Position numbers and translations under genes: made by a program. The notes under the pieces were generated by a model. That model saw nothing but the letters and a program-made list of their open reading frames with translations. It searched no databases and was not told the DNA's origin. Source: Vibrio zhugei (GTDB lineage: Bacteria > Pseudomonadota > Gammaproteobacteria > Enterobacterales > Vibrionaceae). Taken from it: a DNA stretch of 64,000 nucleotides. Below are positions 53,427 to 62,912 of this stretch, piece after piece (positions within the stretch are counted from its first letter, which is position 1; every line of letters starts with the position of its first letter). The stretch is from contig NZ_CP033077.1 in NCBI RefSeq assembly GCF_003716875.1, positions 248,001 through 312,000 on the forward strand. Reading direction: 5' to 3'.

Positions 53427-56400
53427 CTAATTGGCGCTGATCAATCCCAATTTATACGGTAAGCGATTGTAGTCTGATACGCCGGAGTTTGGATTTTGCC
53501 CTTGATACAAATACTGCATATTACACGCATTAATCTTAAGGGTTTGATCGTATCCTGAACGGATCATCTCACCGTGACTAATATCATCCGTCCATTTACC
53601 ACTAGGGAATGCAACATTGGCCGCGCCTGCAAAAGGATTGGATTTAGTATCAGCTAACGGTGTCCAAGGACCGTCTAAACTCGTCGCCGTCCAAGACCGG
53701 AAGTAACGAGGAGCATAAGCTTCTACTAATAATAAGTATTTATTGGTGCCTTCAACTTTGTAAACGTTGGACGCTTCAAACAATCTCGCAACGCTATCTT
53801 GCATAACGACTTCATAACCGGAAAAGTTCGGGAAGTTACCAATCGAGACTTTTGAACGATACAACTTGCCGTCATTACCAGAGAAGAATAAATGGCAATA
53901 GTTATCGTCACAGATGACCCAATAATCGATACCATTACTCAACCCATTACGTAACAACGGTTTAGGCGTAGTCCAACCCGCTGGATTACTGATGTCCGTG
54001 TTAGTGGAATATTTCGCGCCCCATTGGTAGATCATGTACCATCTATTTTCCGGCTCAAAGAAGAAGACTTGAGGGGCCACCGTATTGCCTGCACGAGTGG
54101 TGCTCATATCAACTTGATTGGCAGAACCGGCTTGGTTCCAATCACTAAAGTTTAAATACACACCACCCCAGTTGTTTTTCGCCGTATCAAATACCGTCGC
54201 AAATACGTGATATTTATTGTTGTAGCGCACAATGGTTGGGTCTTTAATTGACGCCCAATTACGTCGTTGCGGAGAAATCAAGGGGCCAGTTGATGTCCAG
54301 CTAAAGCTTGATTGCAGATCACACGTTTGATTCGCCCCATCAGTGTCGCCACCAATTGAAAAATCATCCGCATAAAAACTCACCGTTTCATTGTCAGATT
54401 CGATAATAAAGTGCTCAAATGGCGTGCCGCTTTGGGTATAAAAACCTTGTAATAAGGTCCAGCGATTCGCCGAGGCAACCGCCGTCGCCACCTGTTCATA
54501 CTCATTATAAGTTGAGCTATCGCCGTCTTCTTGGCGTTTCGCTGTCAACGTGATAGGCGTATCCGCTGAGCCTGCGGCTAATTTAACCCATACCGCGACA
54601 TCATATTGATTACCATTCACTAATGAGCCGACATTAAAGGTCATACCATGCCAATTTGCCGTGCGCCCCGTAATCAATACACTTGATGAACCACTGTGAC
54701 TTTGTGCATTGCTTAAACGAATAGAGCCGGCCGTTTTAGACCAATTCATTAAGCTGCCTTCGGCACCACCATTGTCGGCAAAGTTGTTATCAGGGACTTG
54801 ATACTGACCGCCATCACCTGCCCCACCATCACTGGTCAGCAAACGAATATTGCCGTTAGCAGCATTCAAAGTCACTTTATCTAATTTCGCGCCATCCTCA
54901 CGTCGTAAAATCCTGAGTGTATGATCGCCAGCCGCAACATTATTGAACGTCTGCAGAGCAATTTTATCCCATCCATTAGTGGCAAGGTTATTTTGAGTGA
55001 TCCAACTTCCGGAATCTAACCGATAGTAAAACGAATCATCGTAACCAGCAGCTAATGACGCAAGCATTTCAAAACCGATATCCGTTTTTTGAGACACGCG
55101 GAATGTGATTGCTACCTGTCCACTCGCAGAGTTAGAAGGGCTACTTAAGACTTGATTAGTGCCGTTGTTAGGCCATTCAATGTATCGCCCGTTGGATGCT
55201 CCTCCTTCTGATTTCACACTCAAAGGACTAAACCCACTTTGCCCAGCGAAAGACTCTAGCTCAACCGATAATGAGCTACTGCCCGCATTGCCACCACTGC
55301 CGTTAAATTGATACCAATTTAAGTTATGCCAGCCATTGGCACGCAAATACACATCATGCACACCACTTATCGTCGTGTTTAATGCATTAAGTTGAGTTTG
55401 CCAAGTTTGCCAGCCACCAGTGTCATTAATATTAATGGTTGCGACCGGCGCGTTATTGAGACTATCCAGAATCACGTCGACACTGGAGCCAGTGTCGGTT
55501 GCTGCGCGCAATTTCAGTTCTTGGGCCCCGTTACCAAAATTCACACCCGAGACTTTTATCCAATCTCCTGTGCCCATCATAATGTTCAAAGTACCATCAG
55601 ACGCCTTCTCCGTTTCAATGCCGCTTTCTTCATCAAACATCTCAGCTTGATTGATATTAAACGCATTGACGGTTTTCAGTTGAGGAGCGCCAGCTCGTCC
55701 AGCATTGACTTGTTTTATGCTGCCATCACTGTTGTACTCCAAACGATCGACGTTGACTGAGCGCTGAAATGTACTTGCGCCACGCTCGTTAGCGACCACC
55801 CGATTATGATAAAAAATGTAACTTTTCCCTTTATAATCGACAATGGAGGCATGATTGTTATTGGAATTATTTTCCCATGGGTTGGGCAAAATCGTACCTC
55901 GATAGGTAAACCCTGTGGTCGGATTGTTGCTGGTCATATAATTAATTTTCATGCCCGAACTGGTGTCGGAAGAATACGATAAGTAGTACGTACCGTTATG
56001 CTTATGCATGTAAAGCGCTTCAAAGAAATTCGGAACATCGATGGATATCGCGCTGCCACTGGTGCTAATCATGTCATCATTTAATTTGATCACACGGGCA
56101 TTGCCTTCACCACCGCCACCAAAGTACAAATAGGCTTGACCATCATCATCGATAAACACGCCGGGATCGAATATCCACTGAACGGCGCCATTGGGTGTGC
56201 TGCTATCAACCAGTGGCCGACCAAGTGGATCGATATAAGGGCCTTCAGGCTTATCAGCAACCGCGACACCAATTGAGCCGCCACCATCAGGAAAATACAG
56301 ATAGTATTTTCCATTCCGCTCGATAAAATCAGGGGCGTAAGCCAAATTAGCCCAACTGGTATTGGTTTTAGAATTCCAAATAATGCCATGGTCTTGCCAA

Positions 56401-56660
56401 TTCACCATGTCATCGGAAGAAAATAAATAGTAATCTTTCAATTGGCTATAATCGGTTTGAGTATCTTGGTCGTGCGTGGTGACCACATAGACTCGCCCAT
56501 TAAACACACGAGCGGCAGGATCAGCGGTATAAACATGTGATACAACAGGGTTTGCTGCCTGCGCGAAGTTAGGTACAGTCATACTGCTTGCAAGTACTCC
56601 AAGAACCATGGCTGCCGATGCCTTGGCATACATGGTCTTAGATAGACACTTTATATTCAT
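53427..56660 (-). CDS. secreted two-enzyme GH43 - CBM - GH62 arabinoxylan-degrading protein
   Basis: 1077 residues. The signal peptide ends near MTVPNFAQAANP. The N-terminal GH43 five-bladed propeller (about 36-335) has TADPAARVFNGRVYVVTTHD (catalytic base region), YAPDFIERNGKYYLYFP, QWIFDPGVFIDDDGQAYLYFGG, and HASIVDYKGKSYIFYH. Two CBM6-like modules follow: about 335-455 (INQAEMFDEESGIETE) and about 463-610 (LSVELESFAGQSGFSPLSV). A CBM4/9/22-like module lies about 620-770 (MNWSKTAGSIRLSNAQSHSG). The GH62 alpha-L-arabinofuranosidase (about 775-1077) has WASIKDPTIVRYNNKYHVFATV and FFSGNDGKLYRSKVSIGNF. It likely strips arabinose from arabinoxylan and trims xylo-oligomers. ATG follows AAGGAA. 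Its upstream region is cut by IS copy C 48 bp before the start. Confidence 0.92.
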   Translation of the reverse strand: MNIKCLSKTMYAKASAAMVLGVLASSMTVPNFAQAANPVVSHVYTADPAARVFNGRVYVVTTHDQDTQTDYSQLKDYYLFSSDDMVNWQDHGIIWNSKTNTSWANLAYAPDFIERNGKYYLYFPDGGGSIGVAVADKPEGPYIDPLGRPLVDSSTPNGAVQWIFDPGVFIDDDGQAYLYFGGGGEGNARVIKLNDDMISTSGSAISIDVPNFFEALYMHKHNGTYYLSYSSDTSSGMKINYMTSNNPTTGFTYRGTILPNPWENNSNNNHASIVDYKGKSYIFYHNRVVANERGASTFQRSVNVDRLEYNSDGSIKQVNAGRAGAPQLKTVNAFNINQAEMFDEESGIETEKASDGTLNIMMGTGDWIKVSGVNFGNGAQELKLRAATDTGSSVDVILDSLNNAPVATININDTGGWQTWQTQLNALNTTISGVHDVYLRANGWHNLNWYQFNGSGGNAGSSSLSVELESFAGQSGFSPLSVKSEGGASNGRYIEWPNNGTNQVLSSPSNSASGQVAITFRVSQKTDIGFEMLASLAAGYDDSFYYRLDSGSWITQNNLATNGWDKIALQTFNNVAAGDHTLRILRREDGAKLDKVTLNAANGNIRLLTSDGGAGDGGQYQVPDNNFADNGGAEGSLMNWSKTAGSIRLSNAQSHSGSSSVLITGRTANWHGMTFNVGSLVNGNQYDVAVWVKLAAGSADTPITLTAKRQEDGDSSTYNEYEQVATAVASANRWTLLQGFYTQSGTPFEHFIIESDNETVSFYADDFSIGGDTDGANQTCDLQSSFSWTSTGPLISPQRRNWASIKDPTIVRYNNKYHVFATVFDTAKNNWGGVYLNFSDWNQAGSANQVDMSTTRAGNTVAPQVFFFEPENRWYMIYQWGAKYSTNTDISNPAGWTTPKPLLRNGLSNGIDYWVICDDNYCHLFFSGNDGKLYRSKVSIGNFPNFSGYEVVMQDSVARLFEASNVYKVEGTNKYLLLVEAYAPRYFRSWTATSLDGPWTPLADTKSNPFAGAANVAFPSGKWTDDISHGEMIRSGYDQTLKINACNMQYLYQGQNPNSGVSDYNRLPYKLGLISAN

Positions 56661-56708
56661 TGTGGATTCCTTTTACAAAGTAATAATATCCTATGAGTTT
56701 GGATTAGG

Positions 56709-57797
56709 CCCGATTTCAGATAATAAGTGCGACATTCATGGAAATATGTAGAAGAGGAAGCCAACTGCTGAAAGTGGTACGCTCTTCTCGCCAAAGAAAC
56801 AAGCAGTACTACCATGAATTATCAACAGTTGACCGAAGGCAGAAGATACCAGATTTCTGCTCTTTTGGAACGGGGAATTTCGGTTCCTGAAATAGCTAAA
56901 ACAGTTCAGTGCCACCGCTCGACGGTATACCGTGAGCTTAAACGCGGTCGGAAGGGAGAGCATTATTGCCCTAACGAAGCCCAGATGTCGTCTACCAAAA
57001 AGCGCAAAACAGCACGTAAATACCGAATACCAAAGGAACGTGTCGATTTTATCCGCCTTCTTTTAGAAACAGATTGGAGTCCAGAGCAGATTTCTAATGT
57101 ATTAACGAAAATTGGTGCATCTGTCAGTCATGAGTGGATCTATCGCTTTGTTGCTCAAGATAAACGCTTGGGCGGTAAGTTATATCGTCACTTGAGACAA
57201 GGTCATAAGCGGTATCGCCGAGGTAAACAAGAGAAAGCTCCAGCGATAAAAAATGCCGTTTCGATTGATGATAGACCAAGCATCGTTGACAGTAAGGAGC
57301 GGTTTGGTGACTGGGAAATCGACACTGTGCTAGGTAAGCATGGTACAGGTGCAATGGTGACTATTTTAGAGCGTAAGACTCGATTTTACGTGGTAAAGAA
57401 AGTGCCATCTAAGTCAGCGGATGATGTCACCAAAGCGACAATAGAGCTACTGAAGCCCTATAAGAAACATGTCCATACCATTACGGCAGATAACGGGCGA
57501 GAGTTTGCAGGTCATGAAACCATCGCAAAAGAATTAAAGGCTGATGTGTACTTTGCTCATCCGTACAGTTCTTGGGAGCGTGGTGCTAATGAGAATGCGA
57601 ACGGTCTTTTAAGGCAATATGTGAAGAAAGGAACCGATCTAACGACAGTGACGGACATCGATATAGAGTTCGCTTTATCGCGGATAAATTACCGTCCGAG
57701 AAAGTGTTTAGGCTTCAAGCAGGCAGCCATTATATTTGAGGAGATGGCTTTAGCTTCTTGATATTGGAGAGTGTCGCACTTCGCAGTTGAATTCGGG
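56709..57797 (+). mobile_element. IS30-family insertion sequence, copy C
   Basis: 1089 bp with the same ends as copy B and transposase on +. Left flank TTAGG, right flank TTTAATA: no matching duplication. The left-flank GG pairs with the complement of the CC at copy D's left flank, as expected if the segment between copies C and D was inverted. It sits in the region upstream of the GH43/GH62 gene, so it may have removed or replaced its promoter. Confidence 0.92.
56814..57761 (+). CDS. IS30-family transposase (copy C)
   Basis: Complete 315-residue DDE transposase, identical to those of copies B and D. HTH and DDE motifs as in copy B. Confidence 0.93.
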   Translation: MNYQQLTEGRRYQISALLERGISVPEIAKTVQCHRSTVYRELKRGRKGEHYCPNEAQMSSTKKRKTARKYRIPKERVDFIRLLLETDWSPEQISNVLTKIGASVSHEWIYRFVAQDKRLGGKLYRHLRQGHKRYRRGKQEKAPAIKNAVSIDDRPSIVDSKERFGDWEIDTVLGKHGTGAMVTILERKTRFYVVKKVPSKSADDVTKATIELLKPYKKHVHTITADNGREFAGHETIAKELKADVYFAHPYSSWERGANENANGLLRQYVKKGTDLTTVTDIDIEFALSRINYRPRKCLGFKQAAIIFEEMALAS

Positions 57798-57947
57798 TTT
57801 AATATACTTTAATTTTATCAATGACTTATTTTTAATATAAGGTTTATTTTATTTAGTGATTGGCTTTAAATCTTTGTATTACAATGTAATATTTTAAACA
57901 AATCGTGAAATGCCACTTTTTTAACAACCAAACATCAGAAATACATT

Positions 57948-58178
57948 ATGTTGTTTAACGTGAATTACAAATATTTGGAAGCGCTGTCACGAGCTATAGC
58001 TGATATTTCCATCTTTCAAGAATTTCAAGAATATTTCAAAAAACAAGAAGCAAGGCAATGCTTGATGGAGGAGCGTGGTGTGCTTGTTTTAATAAAAATA
58101 TGGTTATTTTTCAGTTTTTTAATGGATGTTTTGGGGGATTTTAGGCATGAGATTAACTTTTTATCGTCAATATATTAG
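57948..58178 (+). CDS. hypothetical protein in AT-rich segment between IS copies
   Basis: 76 residues, starts at ATG 57948. Charged N-terminal helix region (NYKYLEALSRAIADISIFQEFQEYFKKQEARQ) followed by a hydrophobic stretch (VLVLIKIWLFFSFLMDVLG). No known family and no good ribosome site. AT content is markedly higher than in surrounding genes. May be a gene fragment or a spurious frame. Confidence 0.3.
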   Translation: MLFNVNYKYLEALSRAIADISIFQEFQEYFKKQEARQCLMEERGVLVLIKIWLFFSFLMDVLGDFRHEINFLSSIY

Positions 58179-58239
58179 TGAGTTATTGATGTAATATTTT
58201 CAGGTGTTTCAAATGTATACTCGTTTGCTCAGGATTTAG

Positions 58240-58497
58240 CACATTACTCTGGTCACAGATATACAATGTCTGAATGCTGACATTCTTTTCTGCGTGCGTT
58301 ATTTCAATTCTTCCTCGGAAATAGAGAATTATTTGCCTTTCACATCCACAATCAGTTTTGTGTCGCCTCTATATTGTGATGCATACCTCAATGAATATTG
58401 TGTTGAGATTAATGTGCCTCTAAAAGAAGTGGCAAGGATCAAAGATAATAAAATGCTAATGGATGAGAAAAGTATCAATCTTGCACTTTTAAAGTAA
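58240..58497 (+). pseudogene. hypothetical gene or fragment between IS copies
   Basis: The open frame is 86 codons from the preceding stop; a GTG at 58294 gives 67 residues: RYFNSSSEIENYLPFTSTISF, then VSPLYCDAYLNEYCVEINVPLKEVARIKDN. The sequence looks protein-like and the frame continues upstream without an ATG, so it may be the 3' part of a longer gene whose 5' end is lost. Function unknown. Confidence 0.35.
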
Positions 58498-58681
58498 AAG
58501 ACTACGTTTTAGATTAGCGTGAAAATGCCGACATAAATTTAGCAAATTAGTTAACGAGATCACTTAAAAAGTATTCAATTACGCGACGCGCTTAACTGAC
58601 GATTATTCTATTTTTACGTCATGCTAATGAAGTGATGAATATTATTTAAATACATCTCTTCATAGAGGCCATTTCAACGCC

Positions 58682-59770
58682 CCCGAATTCAACTGCGAAG
58701 TGCGACACTCTCCAATATCAAGAAGCTAAAGCCATCTCCTCAAATATAATGGCTGCCTGCTTGAAGCCTAAACACTTTCTCGGACGGTAATTTATCCGCG
58801 ATAAAGCGAACTCTATATCGATGTCCGTCACTGTCGTTAGATCGGTTCCTTTCTTCACATATTGCCTTAAAAGACCGTTCGCATTCTCATTAGCACCACG
58901 CTCCCAAGAACTGTACGGATGAGCAAAGTACACATCAGCCTTTAATTCTTTTGCGATGGTTTCATGACCTGCAAACTCTCGCCCGTTATCTGCCGTAATG
59001 GTATGGACATGTTTCTTATAGGGCTTCAGTAGCTCTATTGTCGCTTTGGTGACATCATCCGCTGACTTAGATGGCACTTTCTTTACCACGTAAAATCGAG
59101 TCTTACGCTCTAAAATAGTCACCATTGCACCTGTACCATGCTTACCTAGCACAGTGTCGATTTCCCAGTCACCAAACCGCTCCTTACTGTCAACGATGCT
59201 TGGTCTATCATCAATCGAAACGGCATTTTTTATCGCTGGAGCTTTCTCTTGTTTACCTCGGCGATACCGCTTATGACCTTGTCTCAAGTGACGATATAAC
59301 TTACCGCCCAAGCGTTTATCTTGAGCAACAAAGCGATAGATCCACTCATGACTGACAGATGCACCAATTTTCGTTAATACATTAGAAATCTGCTCTGGAC
59401 TCCAATCTGTTTCTAAAAGAAGGCGGATAAAATCGACACGTTCCTTTGGTATTCGGTATTTACGTGCTGTTTTGCGCTTTTTGGTAGACGACATCTGGGC
59501 TTCGTTAGGGCAATAATGCTCTCCCTTCCGACCGCGTTTAAGCTCACGGTATACCGTCGAGCGGTGGCACTGAACTGTTTTAGCTATTTCAGGAACCGAA
59601 ATTCCCCGTTCCAAAAGAGCAGAAATCTGGTATCTTCTGCCTTCGGTCAACTGTTGATAATTCATGGTAGTACTGCTTGTTTCTTTGGCGAGAAGAGCGT
59701 ACCACTTTCAGCAGTTGGCTTCCTCTTCTACATATTTCCATGAATGTCGCACTTATTATCTGAAATCGGG
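58682..59770 (-). mobile_element. IS30-family insertion sequence, copy D
   Basis: 1089 bp, inverted relative to copy C and by eye identical to copy B in the same orientation. Left flank ACGCC, right flank GTTACCC: no matching duplication. It lies 223 bp upstream of the GH6 gene start and may affect its promoter. Confidence 0.92.
58718..59665 (-). CDS. IS30-family transposase (copy D)
   Basis: Complete 315-residue DDE transposase, identical to copies B and C. Confidence 0.93.
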   Translation of the reverse strand: MNYQQLTEGRRYQISALLERGISVPEIAKTVQCHRSTVYRELKRGRKGEHYCPNEAQMSSTKKRKTARKYRIPKERVDFIRLLLETDWSPEQISNVLTKIGASVSHEWIYRFVAQDKRLGGKLYRHLRQGHKRYRRGKQEKAPAIKNAVSIDDRPSIVDSKERFGDWEIDTVLGKHGTGAMVTILERKTRFYVVKKVPSKSADDVTKATIELLKPYKKHVHTITADNGREFAGHETIAKELKADVYFAHPYSSWERGANENANGLLRQYVKKGTDLTTVTDIDIEFALSRINYRPRKCLGFKQAAIIFEEMALAS

Positions 59771-59993
59771 GTTACCCTCTTTGTTTAGTGGAAGGACTTC
59801 ACAATAAATCGCTTTGTCTATTTTATTTAGTCGCTATTTCTTGACGCAGATATGAGCGCCACCTAGACCCAAATAGTATGAATAATAAGCAGTGTGTTTA
59901 TTCATGTAAACCGTACTTCAATCCATAACGTAGTCACCATCTTAATTGGGAAGATTAAGAGATGATATTAAATCCAATGTTAGGAGACTAGAA

Positions 59994-62210
59994 ATGAGAA
60001 AAGGGAAGAAACAGATCCGGCTATTGCCGCTTGTCTTTGCAATAGGCGCAGCAATATCGTCCATTGGTGCGCAAGCCGCTTCCTGTTCGTATTCATTAAC
60101 CAATGAATGGGATAAAGGATTTCAAGGTGTGGTCACTATCACTAACGACGAGAACACCGATATCAATGATTGGCAGATTGGCATGAAGTTCCCCGCAGGG
60201 ATAGCTGTCACACAATCTTGGAGTGGAACACTTTCAGGCAGTAACCCTTATTACATTCAAAATACAGAGTGGAATGGAACCATCAAAGCAGGCCAAAGCT
60301 TAGCCGTTAACTTTATGGGAACTCGCAATGGTGTGAGTGCAGCCAATGTTGAACTCATGGGGTCAACCTGTAGCGGCACTGACACCCCTCCATCGAGCAA
60401 TAATTTACCTGACGCGGTCGCTGACGCAACCCCTGTCTCTGGGATTGCACCGCTAGAAGTCAGCTTCAGTGCTGGACGTTCAAGCGATGCCGATGGCGAT
60501 CCACTCACTTATATTTGGGATTTTGGTGATGGTGAAACCGCCGCAGGTAAAGACGTGACACATACCTATACCGAACCGGGCGAATACACGGCCAAACTGA
60601 CGGTGGATGATGGCACGGGTGTGGATACGGCAACAGCCGTGATTAATGTCACCACTGAATCGGGCAACACTCCACCAGTGGCAGCGATGACCGTCACCCC
60701 CGCCTCCGGACAAGCACCGTTGTTGGTTAACTTTGATGCATCTGCCTCAACGGATGCGGACAACGATGTCCTTACCTATATCTAGGACTTCGGTGATGGA
60801 GCAACCGGGTCAGGTGTCAGTACATCACACACCTATGCCGATGCGGGTCAATATACCGTTTCACTCATTGTCACCGACAGTATCGATACCCATAAACTCG
60901 TCAAAACAGTCAATGTTACCGATGAGGATGTCCCACCAACAGTTGAACGTGTAGACAACCCATTCCGTGATGCCAAATGGTACGTGAACCCAGAGTGGTC
61001 AAGCAAAGCAGAAGCCGAACCAGGCGGTAGTGCCATCGCAGACCAAAACACCGGGGTTTGGCTAGATCGCATTGGTGCAATTGAAGGGACAGACACCAAA
61101 ATGGGGCTGCGGGCACACTTAGATAAAGCGCTTGAACAAGGTGCAAACCTGTTCACTGTGGTGGTCTATGATTTGCCTAATCGAGACTGTAAAGCGGTGG
61201 CCTCGAATGGTGAATTGCTCATTTCGGAAGGCGACATGGTTCGCTATAAAAACGAGTTTATCAACCCAATTGCCGAAATCTTTGCCGATCCTAAGTATCA
61301 GAGCATCCGCATTGCGGCCGTTATCGAGATCGACTCTTTACCCAACCTTGTCACCAATTTGGACATTCCAAAATGTGCCGAAGCCAATGGCCCAGGTGGC
61401 TATCGTGAAGGGATCACTTACGCCCTGAATAAGTTCTCGCCAATCAAAAACGTGTATTCCTACATCGATGCAGCTCACTCAGGTTGGCTCGGCTGGGATA
61501 GTAACTTTGATCCGGCGATTACATTGATTGCCAACGTGATTAAAGGCACCGACGCAGAATGGGACAGTGTTGCAGGTTTTGTAACCAATACCGCGAACTA
61601 CAGTCCATTGGTTGAAACTTACCTTCCAAATCCAGACAAGAATGTCGGCGGAGGCCCGATTCGCAGTGCCGATTTCTATGAGTGGAACCCGAACTTTGAC
61701 GAAAAAGGCTATGCGATTGAGTTCCGTAAACGCATGATAGCCAAAGGCGCTCCCACCACCATCGGCATGTTGATCGATACTGGTCGTAACGGCTGGGGCG
61801 GTCCTGAACGACCCACTCAAGTCAGTTCTTCATCGGATAAAAACACCTATGTTGATGAATCAAGGATTGACCGTCGTTACCACCGTGGTAACTGGTGTAA
61901 CCAACCAAGTGGTATTGGCTACAAACCATGGGCTGACCCTTATAACGGTGTCGATGCCTTCGTGTGGGTAAAACCACCAAGTGAATCTGATGGTATGTCT
62001 GAGCCCGACTTCCAACCGGACCCAGATGATCCAGCTAAACAGTATGATCCAATGTGCGATCCAGACAAAATGAGTAATGCCGCGGCTTATCCAACTGGCG
62101 CCATGGATGAAGCCCCACATGCGGGACGTTGGTACTCAGAAGGATTCCAATATCTACTGCAAAATGCTTACCCACCAGTGAGCACGCCAGCGGGTCCTCC
62201 TGCTGAATAA
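59994..62210 (+). pseudogene. secreted GH6 cellobiohydrolase (CBM2-PKD-PKD-GH6) with in-frame TAG
   Basis: One frame of 738 codons interrupted by TAG at 60783-60785 (codon 264). Signal peptide MRKGKKQIRLLPLVFAIGAA with cleavage near GAQAASC. CBM2 (about 29-128) has CSYSLTNEWDKGFQGVVTI, WSGTLSG and WNGTIKAGQS. PKD 1 (about 140-220) contains YIWDFGDGETA; PKD 2 reads YI-stop-DFGDGAT, so the stop replaces the conserved Trp (TGG to TAG). GH6 (about 320-738) has NLFTVVVYDLPNRDC, AAVIEIDSLPNLVTN, YIDAAHSGWLGW and IDTGRNGWGG. The gene should make an exo/endo-glucanase acting on cellulose. With the stop, only CBM2-PKD is made, unless a suppressor or readthrough operates. RBS AGGAG at 59982 sets this start. 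Confidence 0.88.
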
Positions 62211-62233
62211 GCGGAATCAATAACCCGCTCTCT

Positions 62234-62298
62234 GACTGTTTCCAAATAATTGGAAACAGTCGGATAATCCACACCGGATCTTATAACAGATCCGGTGT
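62234..62298 (+). terminator. double hairpin after GH6 gene
   Basis: First stem GACTGTTTCCAA with TTGGAAACAGTC (62234-62261), second ACACCGGATCT with AGATCCGGTGT (62271-62298) followed by TTTC. Two perfect stems in tandem just past the stop, the second with a short U-tract. Confidence 0.75.
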
Positions 62299-62341
62299 TT
62301 CATTGTGGGAAAACATGACACAAAGACAATAACGCGACAAC

Positions 62342-62692
62342 TTATAATCCAAAACCAACTTTGGGTAACTTACGGATTGAACGAACACCCCATGCGGCAA
62401 GACTGGGTTTAGGTTCCCCTTTGTGCTCTCCCAAACAAATGTATCCTCTCGCCAAATAACGGTATAAAAAATCGCCCCCTTCTAACGCCGCGTTTTTATC
62501 GTCCCCCACAGGAAGAGCAATGCGCTCAACACGTAGATCGGTGGCCGCTTTAAATGCAAGATAAGCGGTAGAAGCAATCGGATGAGCATCTAACTCTTTA
62601 ATTAACGCTTTATCTGATTGCTTAGCTAAATGGCGGCTGAACAACATGATCAAACGCATTTGCTGTTCAGATGAAATAATGAGCATCTCCAT
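62342..62692 (-). CDS. small conserved-looking hypothetical protein
   Basis: About 116 residues from MEMLIISSEQQ at 62692, chosen because AGGGAG precedes it; a start at 62719 is possible. Helical, with RLIMLFSRHLAKQSDKALIKEL and FLYRYLARGYICLGEHKG. No signal peptide. It resembles uncharacterised Vibrio proteins in general appearance, but I cannot name a family. Convergent with GH6; 193 bp from marC. Confidence 0.55.
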   Translation of the reverse strand: MEMLIISSEQQMRLIMLFSRHLAKQSDKALIKELDAHPIASTAYLAFKAATDLRVERIALPVGDDKNAALEGGDFLYRYLARGYICLGEHKGEPKPSLAAWGVRSIRKLPKVGFGL

Positions 62693-62912
62693 GATGGCGC
62701 TCCCTTTGAAACAAAGCATTATATCTGAAAGCAGCGCCCAACTCTATTGAGTCGTACCACATCAAAAAAGTGACACTGTAATGATGTTCCCTATCCCATC
62801 GGCGTCACTAGACTCTATTGCTTGCCAAGCGTTAACACGTCTTATCCGCCAATCAATACACAGAGCGGACGACGACGTTTGCTTGCCATCTTTTCTTACC
62901 GAATGACTAGAA

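Noticed and set aside
60733..60954. Frame in another phase spanning the GH6 amber codon as evidence for a frameshift
   Set aside because: The PKD and GH6 frames before and after the TAG are the same; only a single codon is affected.
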